This document shows positions 8,325-16,733 of a DNA stretch of 54,810 nt, one piece after another (the first letter of the stretch is position 1; the number at the start of each line of letters is the position of its first letter). The position numbers and the translations under genes were made by a program. Origin of the DNA: Caballeronia cordobensis. GTDB lineage: Bacteria > Pseudomonadota > Gammaproteobacteria > Burkholderiales > Burkholderiaceae. The notes under the pieces were generated by a model. It saw nothing but the letters and a program-made list of their open reading frames with translations, was not told where the DNA came from and ran no database searches. The DNA lies in contig NZ_FCNY02000034.1 in the NCBI RefSeq assembly GCF_001544575.2, positions 1-54,810 of the forward strand. The letters run 5' to 3'.

Positions 8325-9074
8325 ATGGAAATCGATCTCAATGCCGATCTCGGCGAAGGCTGCGGCTCCGACGAAGCGCTGCTCGATCTCGTGAGTTCCG
8401 CGAACATCGCGTGCGGCTGGCATGCGGGCGGCGCCACCGCGATGCGCGACTGCGTGCGCTGGGCCGTGGAGAAAGGCGTCGCCATCGGCGCGCATCCGAG
8501 CTTCAACGATCCGGAGAATTTCGGGCGCAGGGAAATGCATCTGCCGCCCGAGGAAATCTATGCGGGCGTGCTGTATCAGCTTGGCGCGCTGTCGGCGATC
8601 GCGCAGGCGGAAGGCGGGCGCATCGCGCACGTGAAGCCGCACGGCGCGCTTTATAACCAGGCGGCGAGAAGCCCCGATATCGCCGATGCGATCGTGTCCG
8701 CCGTGCACGACTTCGATCCGTCGCTGCTCGTGTTCGGGCTCGCGAACAGCGGGCTCGTCGAAGCGGCGCGGCGCGCGGGCCTGATCGCGATCGAGGAAGT
8801 GTTCGCGGACCGCGGCTATCGCGCGGATGGCTCGCTCGTGCCGCGCAAGGAGCCGGGCGCGCTGCTCGACGACGAAAACCTCGTGCTCGACCGCACGCTC
8901 GCGATGGTGCGCGAGCAGCGCGTTCAGGCCGTGTCGGGCGAATGGGTGCCGCTCAACGCGCAGACGATCTGCCTGCACGGCGACGGCGCGCACGCGCTGG
9001 AATTCGCGCGCCGCATTCGTGACGCGCTCGCCGATGCGGGCATCGAAGTCCGCGCGGCGCACGCCGACGCCTGA
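8325..9074 (+). CDS. pxpA: 5-oxoprolinase subunit PxpA (LamB/YcsF family)
   Basis: A 249-residue LamB/YcsF-family subunit of 5-oxoprolinase. The N-terminal DLNADLGEGCGSDE, then NIACGWHAGG, IGAHPSF and HVKPHGALYNQ contain the conserved Asp/His residues expected of this glycoside-hydrolase/deacetylase-like fold. The length matches family members (about 245-255). Some clusters have pxpA first; here the order is B-C-A. A hairpin with a short T tail lies between it and the DUF969 gene and may lower expression downstream. Confidence 0.95.
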   Translation: MEIDLNADLGEGCGSDEALLDLVSSANIACGWHAGGATAMRDCVRWAVEKGVAIGAHPSFNDPENFGRREMHLPPEEIYAGVLYQLGALSAIAQAEGGRIAHVKPHGALYNQAARSPDIADAIVSAVHDFDPSLLVFGLANSGLVEAARRAGLIAIEEVFADRGYRADGSLVPRKEPGALLDDENLVLDRTLAMVREQRVQAVSGEWVPLNAQTICLHGDGAHALEFARRIRDALADAGIEVRAAHADA

Positions 9075-9094
9075 AGTCATTTTCAGCAAGTTCC

Positions 9095-9120
9095 AACGCC
9101 CCGCGACGTCGGGGCGTTTT
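9095..9120 (+). terminator. Hairpin after pxpA, possible partial terminator
   Basis: AACGCCCCG (9095-9103), loop CGACGT, CGGGGCGTT (9110-9118), with a run of four T overlapping the stem end (9117-9120). It sits 21 bases after the pxpA stop and 56 bases before the DUF969 gene on the same strand. The T tail is short, so read-through is likely. Confidence 0.6.
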
Positions 9121-9175
9121 AGCAAGAAAGCGCCCGGTTCGAGGCGCGTCTTTTCCTGTCAGTGTGGAGATCCTA

Positions 9176-9895
9176 ATGGCAAATGCAGTCAATCTATGGC
9201 CGCTCATCGGCGTGGCCGTCATCATCGTGGGGTTCGTGCTGCGCTTCAATCCGATGCTGATCGTCGCGGCTGCGGCGATCATCACCGGCTTGGCGGCGCA
9301 TTTTCCGGTCGAGCGCATTCTGACCGCGATCGGCAGCGGCTTTCTCAAGACGCGCAATATTCCGCTCATCATCCTGTTGCCGCTGGCGGTGATCGGCCTG
9401 CTCGAACGGCACGGCCTGCGCGAGCGCGCGCAAATGTGGATTTCGAGCATCAAGGCCGCGACCGCGGGGCGTCTCCTGATCGTCTATCTGTTCGTGCGCG
9501 AAATCACGGCGGCGGTCGGTCTGACGGGACTCGGCGGCCATCCGCAGATGGTGCGGCCGCTGCTCGCGCCGATGGCCGAAGGCGCCACCGAAGCGCGCTA
9601 CGGCAAGCTCTCCGATGAAACGCGCTACAAGCTGCGCGCCTATTCCGCCGCGACCGACAACGTCGGCCTGTTCTTCGGCGAGGACATCTTCGTCGCGTTC
9701 GGCGCGATCGTGCTGATGGTCACGTTCCTGAAGGAAGCGGGCATCGTCGTCGAACCGATGCATGTGGCCGTGTGGGGCATTCCCACCGCGATCTGCGCGT
9801 TCCTGATCCACGGCTTCCGGCTGTGGCTGCTCGACCGCAGGCTCGCACGCGAGCTCGGCGCGCTCACGCGCAACGTCGCGGGAGAGAAGGCATGA
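9176..9895 (+). CDS. DUF969 membrane protein, putative 5-oxoproline transporter subunit
   Basis: A 239-residue inner-membrane protein of the DUF969 family with several hydrophobic segments (for example VNLWPLIGVAVIIVGFVL, then PLIILLPLAVIGLL). A conserved LTGLGGHPQMVRPLLAPM stretch lies in a loop, and AATDNVGLFFGEDIF is characteristic. The start at 9176 has GGAG seven bases upstream. It overlaps the DUF979 gene by ATGA, so the two products are probably subunits of one permease. The position behind pxpBCA supports uptake of 5-oxoproline. I recall mutant-fitness work pointing the same way but cannot verify it here. Confidence 0.85.
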   Translation: MANAVNLWPLIGVAVIIVGFVLRFNPMLIVAAAAIITGLAAHFPVERILTAIGSGFLKTRNIPLIILLPLAVIGLLERHGLRERAQMWISSIKAATAGRLLIVYLFVREITAAVGLTGLGGHPQMVRPLLAPMAEGATEARYGKLSDETRYKLRAYSAATDNVGLFFGEDIFVAFGAIVLMVTFLKEAGIVVEPMHVAVWGIPTAICAFLIHGFRLWLLDRRLARELGALTRNVAGEKA

Positions 9896-10848
9896 CGCTC
9901 ACGATCAACTATCTCTTCTATCTCGTCGGCATCGTGCTCGTGGTCGTCGCGGGCATGATTCTCACGGACAAGTCGCATCCGCGGCGTCTCTCCGCGGGCG
10001 TGTTCTGGCTGATCTACGCGCTGATCTTTCTCGTCGGCGACTGGATTCCGGTGACGGTGGTCGGCGTGCTCGTCGTGGCGATGGCGCTGATCGCGGGTCT
10101 TGGCGGCGTGACCGGCGCGAAGCCGAAGATGCTTTCCGAAGAAACGCGCCGCCAGAGCGCCGTGCGGCTCGGCAACAAACTCTTCGTGCCTGCGCTGACG
10201 ATTCCCGTCGTCACCGTGATCCTCACGCTTTCCGTGAGCCACCTCGTGTTCGGCGGCAAGCCGCTCATCGATCCGAAGAACGTGACGCTGATCGGCTTTG
10301 GCATCGGCTGCGTGATCGCGCTTGCAATCGCCTGCGTGATGACGCGCGATACCGTCGGCCAGTCGATGCGTGAAACGCGCCGGCTCATCGACGCGCTTTC
10401 GTGGGCCGCCGTGCTGCCGCAAATGCTCGGCATGCTCGGACTCGTCTTTTCCGATGCGGGCGTCGGCAAGGCGGTCGCGCATGTGACGACGGCGTACGTC
10501 AACATGGACTACCGGTTCGTCGCGGTGGCGGTGTATGTCGTCGGCATGGCGCTTTTCACGATGGTGATGGGCAACGGCTTCGCCGCATTCCCGGTGATGA
10601 CGGGCGGCGTAGGCGTGCCGATTCTTGTCGGCATGTTCCACGGCAATCCCGCGACGATGGCCGCGATCGGCATGTTCTCCGGCTACTGCGGCACGCTCAT
10701 GACGCCGATGGCCGCGAACTTCAATATCGTGCCGTCGGCGCTGCTGGAGTTGCCCGACAAGAACGCGGTGATCAAGGTGCAGGTGCCGACGGCGCTGACG
10801 CTCTTGATTGCGAATGTGTTTTTGTTGAACTGGCTGATGTTTATTTGA
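9892..10848 (+). CDS. DUF979 membrane protein, putative 5-oxoproline transporter subunit
   Basis: A 318-residue polytopic membrane protein of the DUF979 family. It has about eight to ten hydrophobic segments, beginning NYLFYLVGIVLVVVAGMIL. Conserved polar stretches within membrane regions, such as MGNGFAAFPVMTGGVGVP and GYCGTLMTPMAANFNIVP, resemble substrate-path loops of carboxylate permeases. Translation is coupled to the DUF969 gene through ATGA (9892-9895). It is the last gene of the operon, followed by a GC-rich inverted repeat at 10857-10892. Confidence 0.85.
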   Translation: MTLTINYLFYLVGIVLVVVAGMILTDKSHPRRLSAGVFWLIYALIFLVGDWIPVTVVGVLVVAMALIAGLGGVTGAKPKMLSEETRRQSAVRLGNKLFVPALTIPVVTVILTLSVSHLVFGGKPLIDPKNVTLIGFGIGCVIALAIACVMTRDTVGQSMRETRRLIDALSWAAVLPQMLGMLGLVFSDAGVGKAVAHVTTAYVNMDYRFVAVAVYVVGMALFTMVMGNGFAAFPVMTGGVGVPILVGMFHGNPATMAAIGMFSGYCGTLMTPMAANFNIVPSALLELPDKNAVIKVQVPTALTLLIANVFLLNWLMFI

Positions 10849-11328
10849 ACGGCGGCGAGCGCGCGTTTTCTGCAACGCGTGCTCGCGCGCTCATTTCTGC
10901 TTCTGCCTGCGGCCCGCGTTTCACGCGCATCCTTCCCGCCGCACGCATTCGACTTCCCCTCCTCGCGGCGCGACCAGATCGTAAAAGTGCGTGACCGCGT
11001 CGCTGCTGTTCCTTCGCATTCCAAACGTAACCGTCCCTTGCGCTCAAATTAGAGGCAATTGGGTTTTCGACATCTGAGACGCCGCCTGTTTTAAGACATC
11101 GCTTATAGAGAAGGCGCACATCGATCTGTGACACTCTCGCCCGTTCCGCTCGGGCGTTGGGAGTGCATGTGGCGTGTCCGCATGGCTGATCCCATCGAAT
11201 GAAGATGCGCCCGACGCGCCACGCGAATCGCAAACGACGCTGCGATCGCCCGATAACTAAATTAACCAAAGCGATCGGCCGCTCGTCCCGCGAGCTTCTC
11301 GATGTCGGCGTAAGTCTCCGATCCCGTC
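10849..11328. other. 480-bp intergenic stretch before the EPS locus
   Basis: No credible gene. Two inverted repeats are visible: GAGCGCGCG (10857-10865) with CGCGCGCTC (10884-10892), a weak terminator candidate for the pxp operon, and CGCCCG (11138-11143) with CGGGCG (11151-11156), enclosed by CACTC (11132-11136) / GAGTG (11161-11165), in the probable EPS leader. A TTATAG hexamer at 11103-11108 could be a -10 element but lacks a clear -35. I see no JUMPstart/ops sequence (GGCGGTAG). Confidence 0.5.
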
Positions 11329-12726
11329 ATGCGTTTGCCGAGTTATTCCCGCCTATTTACTACTTTGCCTGCGGGGCCTGGTCTGCCGCTTCGCGTGCTC
11401 GAAATGAGCATCGTTATAGCTTGCATGCTGGCAACACACCATCTCTATGGCGACAGTGCCTCATCTGCTCACGATAACGCCGTCGCGATCTTCACCATTG
11501 CCTTTGGCTGGAGCGCGCAATCCGGTTCTTACGTGAAGCATCCGGCTCGGCGCGTGTCGGCCGCGCGCACCGTGTTGATGCCTGCGTTCTGCTGGGTGCT
11601 TTGTGAAGGGGCTGCGGTCTGCATCGTGAAGTGGCTGCATATCCACTACGCCCCTTCGATGGAGTCGTTCGCTTTCCTCGCCGAGTTGACAGTGACGAGC
11701 GTGATCCTCTGGCGTGTCGTCTATCACATCGCCAGAGCGCGTCGCACGCGCGTCGCGACGGTTGCCATCGTCGGTCGCGGCGAGCGTTGCGCGAACTTCG
11801 TGCGCCGCCTTACGGCCATGCAGGAGCCAACCTACAACGTCAATGCGCACTTCGACGTGGACTCGCGCTCGGGCGCGAACGTACCGGGCGTGCCGCTCTT
11901 TCACGAGATGGAGGCGTTCGCCGCGCACGTGCGCGCAAATCGCATCGACGAATTGTGGCTCGCGCTTCCGCTCACGGACGAATCCACGTTGCTGCGTTTT
12001 CTCGAAGCATTTCGAAATGACCTGATCAACATTCGCTTCGTTCCGGACGTTCGTCAGGTCGCGCGGTTTCACGGCGAGCAGGCCGCTCTCGATGAAGCCG
12101 TCGCGATCGACCTCGTCGCCGCGCCGCTCACGGCCAGCGTGCTGAGCAAGACGCTGTTCGACTTTGTGTTTGCCGCGTGCGCCGTGATCGTGGGATCGCC
12201 GCTGCTGTTCGCGATCGCTCTCGCGATCAGGGTTTCATCGCCGGGGCCGGTGTTTTTCAGGCAGCAACGCCGCGGGGCGAATGGCGAGCCCTTCCAGATC
12301 TACAAGTTCCGCACGATGCATCTGCACGCGCGCAACGAGGGCGAAGTCGTGCAGGCCACGCGCGACGATCCACGGGTCACGCACGTCGGCGCGTTTCTGC
12401 GGCGCACGAGCCTCGACGAGCTGCCGCAGTTCTTCAACGTGCTGCGCGGCGAGATGTCGGTCGTCGGCCCGCGTCCGCATGCCATCGAGCACGACGCGCT
12501 TTATCAGCCTGTCGTCGACGACTACATCCACCGCTATCGCATCAAGCCTGGCATCACGGGCTGGGCGCAGATCAATGGCCTGCGCGGTGAAACCGACTCG
12601 CTCGACAAGATGCAGCGGCGGGTCGAGGCCGATCTCTATTACCTCAGCAACTGGTCGTTCGCGCTCGACATGCGCATCGTGCTTACGACCATCGTGCGGG
12701 GTTTCGTTCATCGCAACGCGTATTGA
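11329..12726 (+). CDS. Undecaprenyl-phosphate glucose phosphotransferase (WcaJ-like EPS primer)
   Basis: A 465-residue polyprenyl-phosphate hexose-1-phosphate transferase. It starts repeat-unit synthesis by moving sugar-1-phosphate from a UDP-sugar to undecaprenyl phosphate. The N-terminal half has about four membrane segments and a CoA-binding-like Rossmann region (VATVAIVGRGERC). The C-terminal catalytic domain begins at the membrane hairpin SKTLFDFVFAACAVIVGSPL and shows SPGPVFFRQQRRG, YKFRTM, LDELPQFFNVLRGEMS, VVGPRPH and KPGITGWAQING. Glucose is inferred from the WcaJ-like architecture. The ribosome binding site is poor, but the length fits the family. Confidence 0.92.
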   Translation: MRLPSYSRLFTTLPAGPGLPLRVLEMSIVIACMLATHHLYGDSASSAHDNAVAIFTIAFGWSAQSGSYVKHPARRVSAARTVLMPAFCWVLCEGAAVCIVKWLHIHYAPSMESFAFLAELTVTSVILWRVVYHIARARRTRVATVAIVGRGERCANFVRRLTAMQEPTYNVNAHFDVDSRSGANVPGVPLFHEMEAFAAHVRANRIDELWLALPLTDESTLLRFLEAFRNDLINIRFVPDVRQVARFHGEQAALDEAVAIDLVAAPLTASVLSKTLFDFVFAACAVIVGSPLLFAIALAIRVSSPGPVFFRQQRRGANGEPFQIYKFRTMHLHARNEGEVVQATRDDPRVTHVGAFLRRTSLDELPQFFNVLRGEMSVVGPRPHAIEHDALYQPVVDDYIHRYRIKPGITGWAQINGLRGETDSLDKMQRRVEADLYYLSNWSFALDMRIVLTTIVRGFVHRNAY

Positions 12727-12742
12727 TGCGCAGGATTCAAGC

Positions 12743-13936
12743 ATGAAGCAATCGATTTCGCCCGTGTCGCAGCCGACGCGGCGCATGACTTTTCCAAAGC
12801 GCGCGATAGCCCTTGCATTCTCCGCTCTGCTCAGCGCCTGCGCGTTCGCACCGGGCTTTCGCATGCCGGTCGCGCCCGGCGGCGATACGCCGGATCGGGC
12901 AGGCGAATACACCGTCGCCTCGGGCCCGCACATCGAAGCGACCGCGGCGACGCCCGCAGTTCCGATCACAGAACTCGATCTGGCGTTCGTCAAGCGACTT
13001 GCGGACGAACGAAAGTCCAGCCAGCAAGATGTCAAAGGACTGTTTGGCGCACCCGACGTCTATACAGTCGGCGCGAGCGATGTGCTGCAGATCGTCGTGT
13101 GGGATCACCCGGAACTCAACGCCGCGCTCGGTTCGACGGCGAACCAGACATCGTCGAAGGCGAGCGACCCGGCGTCGGGCTTCGTCGTCGATCAGAGCGG
13201 CAATCTGCATTTTCCGTATGCGGGAACGCTCGCCGTCGCCGGCCTGCGCACCGAACAGATTCAGCAACGCCTCGCGTCCGCGCTTGCGACCTACTTCGTC
13301 AAGCCGCAGGTCACGGTGCGCGTCGCGTCCTATCGTTCGCGCGAGGTCTATGTGGACGGCCAGGTTCATACGCCGGGCGCCTTGTCGTTGACGGACGTGC
13401 CGCTCAACTTCTACGACGCGATCGCGCGCGCCGGTGGCTTCAACGACAGCGCCGATCAGAGCGACGTCGTGCTGGTGCGCAATGGCGCCTCGCACCGGAT
13501 CGACGTGCCGCAGATACTCGCGCAGGGCTTGAACCCGTCGAAGCTGTATCTGAAAGCCGGCGACCTTTTGCGCGTCAATTCGCGCGACGACAACGACGTC
13601 TACGTCATGGGCGAAGTCAGCAAGCCCGGCTCCGCCTCGCCGCGTCGCGACGGACGCCTTTCGCTCGCCGACGCCCTTTCGCAAGCCGGAAGCATCAACT
13701 CGAACACCGCCGACACCGCGCAAATGTTCGTGATCCGTTCGCGCAACGGCGAACCACAAGTGTTCCACCTCGACAGCCGCTCGCCCGTGTCCATGCTTGT
13801 GGCGAAGGAATTCGAATTGCGGCCGAAGGACATCGTCTATGTGGACGGCAGCGGCCTCGTGCGCTTCAACCGTGTGATCAGTCTGTTGATGCCGCTCATC
13901 AACACAGGTCTTACGGCGGGAGTGATCGCGAAGTGA
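12743..13936 (+). CDS. wza: Polysaccharide export outer-membrane lipoprotein Wza
   Basis: A 397-residue outer-membrane auxiliary (OMA) protein that forms the export channel for the polymer. The lipobox is LSAC, with acylated Cys33 if translation starts at 12743. A Poly_export domain follows (YTVGASDVLQIVVWDHPEL), then repeated SLBB domains (EVYVDGQVHTPGALSLTDVP and DVYVMGEVSKPGS). AGGA at 12732-12735 favours ATG 12743; an internal ATG at 12785 would give a shorter signal peptide. It is followed by wzb with a GTGA overlap and by wzc, the usual export and control set. Confidence 0.94.
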   Translation: MKQSISPVSQPTRRMTFPKRAIALAFSALLSACAFAPGFRMPVAPGGDTPDRAGEYTVASGPHIEATAATPAVPITELDLAFVKRLADERKSSQQDVKGLFGAPDVYTVGASDVLQIVVWDHPELNAALGSTANQTSSKASDPASGFVVDQSGNLHFPYAGTLAVAGLRTEQIQQRLASALATYFVKPQVTVRVASYRSREVYVDGQVHTPGALSLTDVPLNFYDAIARAGGFNDSADQSDVVLVRNGASHRIDVPQILAQGLNPSKLYLKAGDLLRVNSRDDNDVYVMGEVSKPGSASPRRDGRLSLADALSQAGSINSNTADTAQMFVIRSRNGEPQVFHLDSRSPVSMLVAKEFELRPKDIVYVDGSGLVRFNRVISLLMPLINTGLTAGVIAK

Positions 13937-14397
13937 TCCGCTCCGTGTTGATGGTTTGTGAAGGCAACATTTGCCGCAGTCCGCTGGCGGCGGCAATGCT
14001 TGCGCAGGCGCTGCCGGATCTGGAAGTCGACTCGGCGGGCACGCACGCGCTGGTGGGCGCACCGGCGGCGGCGCATGCCATCGATCTGATGCGCGAGCGG
14101 GGCATCGGCTTGTCCGGTCACGTGGCGCGCACGGTGAATCTCCAGATGATGCGCTCGCACGATCTCATTCTGGTCATGACGCTCGGCCAGCGGGATGAAC
14201 TGCTAGCACGCTTTCCGTTCGCGCGTGGCCGCGTCTACCGCCTTTTGCACGACGCCCAAGACGATGTCGCAGATCCGTACCGTCAGGATCGCGCCGCCTT
14301 CGAAGCGTCACTTGTGCAGATCGAAGGTGGCGTTCGCTATTGGCTCGACAGGCTGCACCACATGACGCTCGTGCCAGAGCCTCCATCCCCCGCCTGA
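13933..14397 (+). CDS. wzb: Low-molecular-weight protein-tyrosine phosphatase Wzb
   Basis: A 154-residue LMW-PTP that dephosphorylates the Wzc autokinase and so resets the polymerisation cycle. The catalytic P-loop CEGNICRS (C-x5-R) is at residues 9-16, and the general-acid loop is ADPY. The GTG at 13933 overlaps the wza stop as GTGA and gives MIRSVLMVCEGNICRSP, the normal length before the P-loop; the ATG at 13951 would leave the active-site loop almost at the N-terminus. Confidence 0.94.
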   Translation: MIRSVLMVCEGNICRSPLAAAMLAQALPDLEVDSAGTHALVGAPAAAHAIDLMRERGIGLSGHVARTVNLQMMRSHDLILVMTLGQRDELLARFPFARGRVYRLLHDAQDDVADPYRQDRAAFEASLVQIEGGVRYWLDRLHHMTLVPEPPSPA

Positions 14398-14474
14398 ACG
14401 TAACTCGAGGACCGCATCGCCGCCGCGTCGTGGCGCCGCCCGTTGCGGTTCGCTTTCACTGATGGATCCAATGC

Positions 14475-16733
14475 ATGTCCCATCCAGATCGACACAGCTC
14501 AGTCGAAGCCGCCGAACTCGACGTCATCGGCGTCATCGATACGCTCTTCAAGAACGCCTGGCGCATCGTTTTGATTGCGACGGTCGTCGCGCTGGCAGGC
14601 ACGGCGTGGGCCTTTTTTTGGCCCCCGAAGTACCAGGCCGACGTCCTTATCCAGATCGAAGACAGTGCGGATGGCGGAACGACAGCCAATCTGCTCAACG
14701 AAGTGTCGACGTTGTTCGATGTGAAGTCGTCGGCTGCGGCTGAAGCTCAGATCATCATTTCACGTCTGGTGGTGGCGCGCGCCGTCGAAAAGCTGCGCCT
14801 GCATATTGACGTCACGCCCAAGCGGTTTCCGGTGATCGGCGATTTCGTCTCGCGCGTCTATGACGGTCCGCTCAGTCCGGGTCTGTTCGGCTTCGGCGGT
14901 TTCGCCTGGGGTCAGGAGCGAGCCGACGTCCTGCGCTTCGATGTGCCGAAGAAGCTGCAGGACGAACCCTTTACGCTGAGCGCGGATGCAGGTGGCCGTT
15001 TTACTCTCACCAGTTCGTATCTCGACCAGCCCGTGCGTGGAATGGTCGGCTCGGAAGACAAGGTCGATACCCCGTATGGCCCGCTGGTCATCAACGTGGC
15101 CCGGATCGACGCACTTCCCGGCACGCGTTTCTCCGTCATCCGTCATTCGTTCAACGACACGGTGGCCATGCTGCAGGAACGGCTCGACGTCCAGGAAAAA
15201 GTCAAACAATCCGGCGTGATCGTCGCGACCTTGCTGGGACGCGACGCCGAGCGAACGAGCCAGACATTGCGCGAGATCGCCGAACAGTACGTGCGGCAGA
15301 ACGTCGAGCGAAAGTACGCGGATGCCGCTCAGTCACTGGCATTCCTGAGCGCGCAGTTGCCTGATTTGAAACAGAAGCTCGAAGAGGCGCAGGCGCGGTA
15401 CACGCAACTGCGCAACGAGAAGGGCGTGATCGATCTTCCCGCGGAGACCGCGAGTGGTCTGCAACAGCAGGCCGAGGCGAAGGCACAGTTGATCGTGCTG
15501 CAGCAGAAGCGTGCGGAACTCGTCACGCGCTATACGCCGATGCATCCGGGTGTCGCCGCCATCGACGAGCAGATCTCATTGCTGCGCAGGCAAATCGCGG
15601 AGTTCGACACCGCGTTGGGCCGCCTGCCGAATGTCGAGCAGGACGCCGCACGTTTGATGCTCGATGTGAAGGTGAATACAGACCTCTACAGCGCGACCCT
15701 GAATAATGCACAGCAGTTGCAGCTTGTGAAAGCGGGCAAGGTCGGCAGCGTGAGGCTCATCGATGCGCCTGTGATTCAAGAGGACCCTGCCTGGCCCAAG
15801 CGGCCGCTCGCCATCGTCGCAGCGATTCTCGGCGGACTGTTGCTTGGCATCGCCTATGCGTTCGCTCGCGAGTTTCTCGCCGGCGCGGTCCACACAGCGG
15901 ACGAGATCGAGCGAGATGCGGGCATGCAGGTGCTGGCGACCGTGCCGCTGTCGGCGGCGCAGCCTGCGGTCAGCAAAGCCGCGGTACGGACGCACGGTGG
16001 CGTTGCGCACCTGCTGGCGATCGATGCGCCGCACGATACGGCGATCGAGGGCCTCCGCAGTCTGCGCACCGCATTGCGAATGAGCATGGCGGATGCGCCG
16101 GGAAAGGTGGTGCTATTGACGGGCGCGGCGCCCGGCGTGGGCAAGTCCTTTGTCGCAGCCAATCTTGGCGCGGTGCTCGCGGCCACGGGCCAGCGCGTGC
16201 TCCTGATCGAGGGCGATCTGCGACGTCCATCGCTCAATCCTTGCTTTGGCGTCGATCGTGCGCCGGGATGGTCCGATCTGATCAACGGCACAGCTGAACT
16301 GGATCGGGCGGTGCATCGAAGCGGTCCGCCGGGCCTCGATTTCATCGCTGCCGGGTCCCGCGTGCCGAATCCCGCCGAGTTGCTGGCGTCCACCCGCGCG
16401 GCGTCCCTGCTCGACTCGGTGCGTGTCGCATATGACTATGTCGTCATCGATACACCACCGATCCTCGCCGTCGAAGACGCCGCCTCGTTCGCGGCGCACG
16501 CGCACACCGTGTTGCTGGTCGCACGAGCGGGTGAGACGCGCATCGGCGAGCTGATCGAAACGGAGAAGCGCCTGAGGCTCGGCGGGGCGAAGCCCGCTGG
16601 CGTGATTCTCAACGGCCTGTCGCCGCGTTCTGTCCGCGCGTCCTACGGAAGCAAGGGGTATCGCAGCTATGACTACGGCCTATCTGATTCGACGGGCGTG
16701 TCGAATTCGCGATCCTGGTGGAAGCGCAAATGA
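14475..16733 (+). CDS. wzc: Polysaccharide co-polymerase and tyrosine autokinase Wzc
   Basis: A 752-residue BY-kinase/PCP-2a protein. The N-terminal Wzz domain contains the first membrane helix (about residues 30-49). A periplasmic coiled-coil region with a GNVR-type segment follows, and a second helix lies around PLAIVAAILGGLLLGIAYAF. The cytoplasmic kinase has Walker A GAAPGVGKS (550-558), Walker A' LLIEGDLRRP (576-585) and Walker B VVIDTPP (656-662). The C-terminal tyrosine cluster (Y724, Y729, Y732, Y734) is the autophosphorylation tail. With Wzb and Wza it controls chain length and export. The downstream glycosyltransferase overlaps its stop by ATGA. Confidence 0.95.
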   Translation: MSHPDRHSSVEAAELDVIGVIDTLFKNAWRIVLIATVVALAGTAWAFFWPPKYQADVLIQIEDSADGGTTANLLNEVSTLFDVKSSAAAEAQIIISRLVVARAVEKLRLHIDVTPKRFPVIGDFVSRVYDGPLSPGLFGFGGFAWGQERADVLRFDVPKKLQDEPFTLSADAGGRFTLTSSYLDQPVRGMVGSEDKVDTPYGPLVINVARIDALPGTRFSVIRHSFNDTVAMLQERLDVQEKVKQSGVIVATLLGRDAERTSQTLREIAEQYVRQNVERKYADAAQSLAFLSAQLPDLKQKLEEAQARYTQLRNEKGVIDLPAETASGLQQQAEAKAQLIVLQQKRAELVTRYTPMHPGVAAIDEQISLLRRQIAEFDTALGRLPNVEQDAARLMLDVKVNTDLYSATLNNAQQLQLVKAGKVGSVRLIDAPVIQEDPAWPKRPLAIVAAILGGLLLGIAYAFAREFLAGAVHTADEIERDAGMQVLATVPLSAAQPAVSKAAVRTHGGVAHLLAIDAPHDTAIEGLRSLRTALRMSMADAPGKVVLLTGAAPGVGKSFVAANLGAVLAATGQRVLLIEGDLRRPSLNPCFGVDRAPGWSDLINGTAELDRAVHRSGPPGLDFIAAGSRVPNPAELLASTRAASLLDSVRVAYDYVVIDTPPILAVEDAASFAAHAHTVLLVARAGETRIGELIETEKRLRLGGAKPAGVILNGLSPRSVRASYGSKGYRSYDYGLSDSTGVSNSRSWWKRK

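Noticed and set aside
11199..11477. 92-codon frame spanning the start of the priming transferase
   Set aside because: Out of frame with a clear WcaJ-like gene and without recognisable features.
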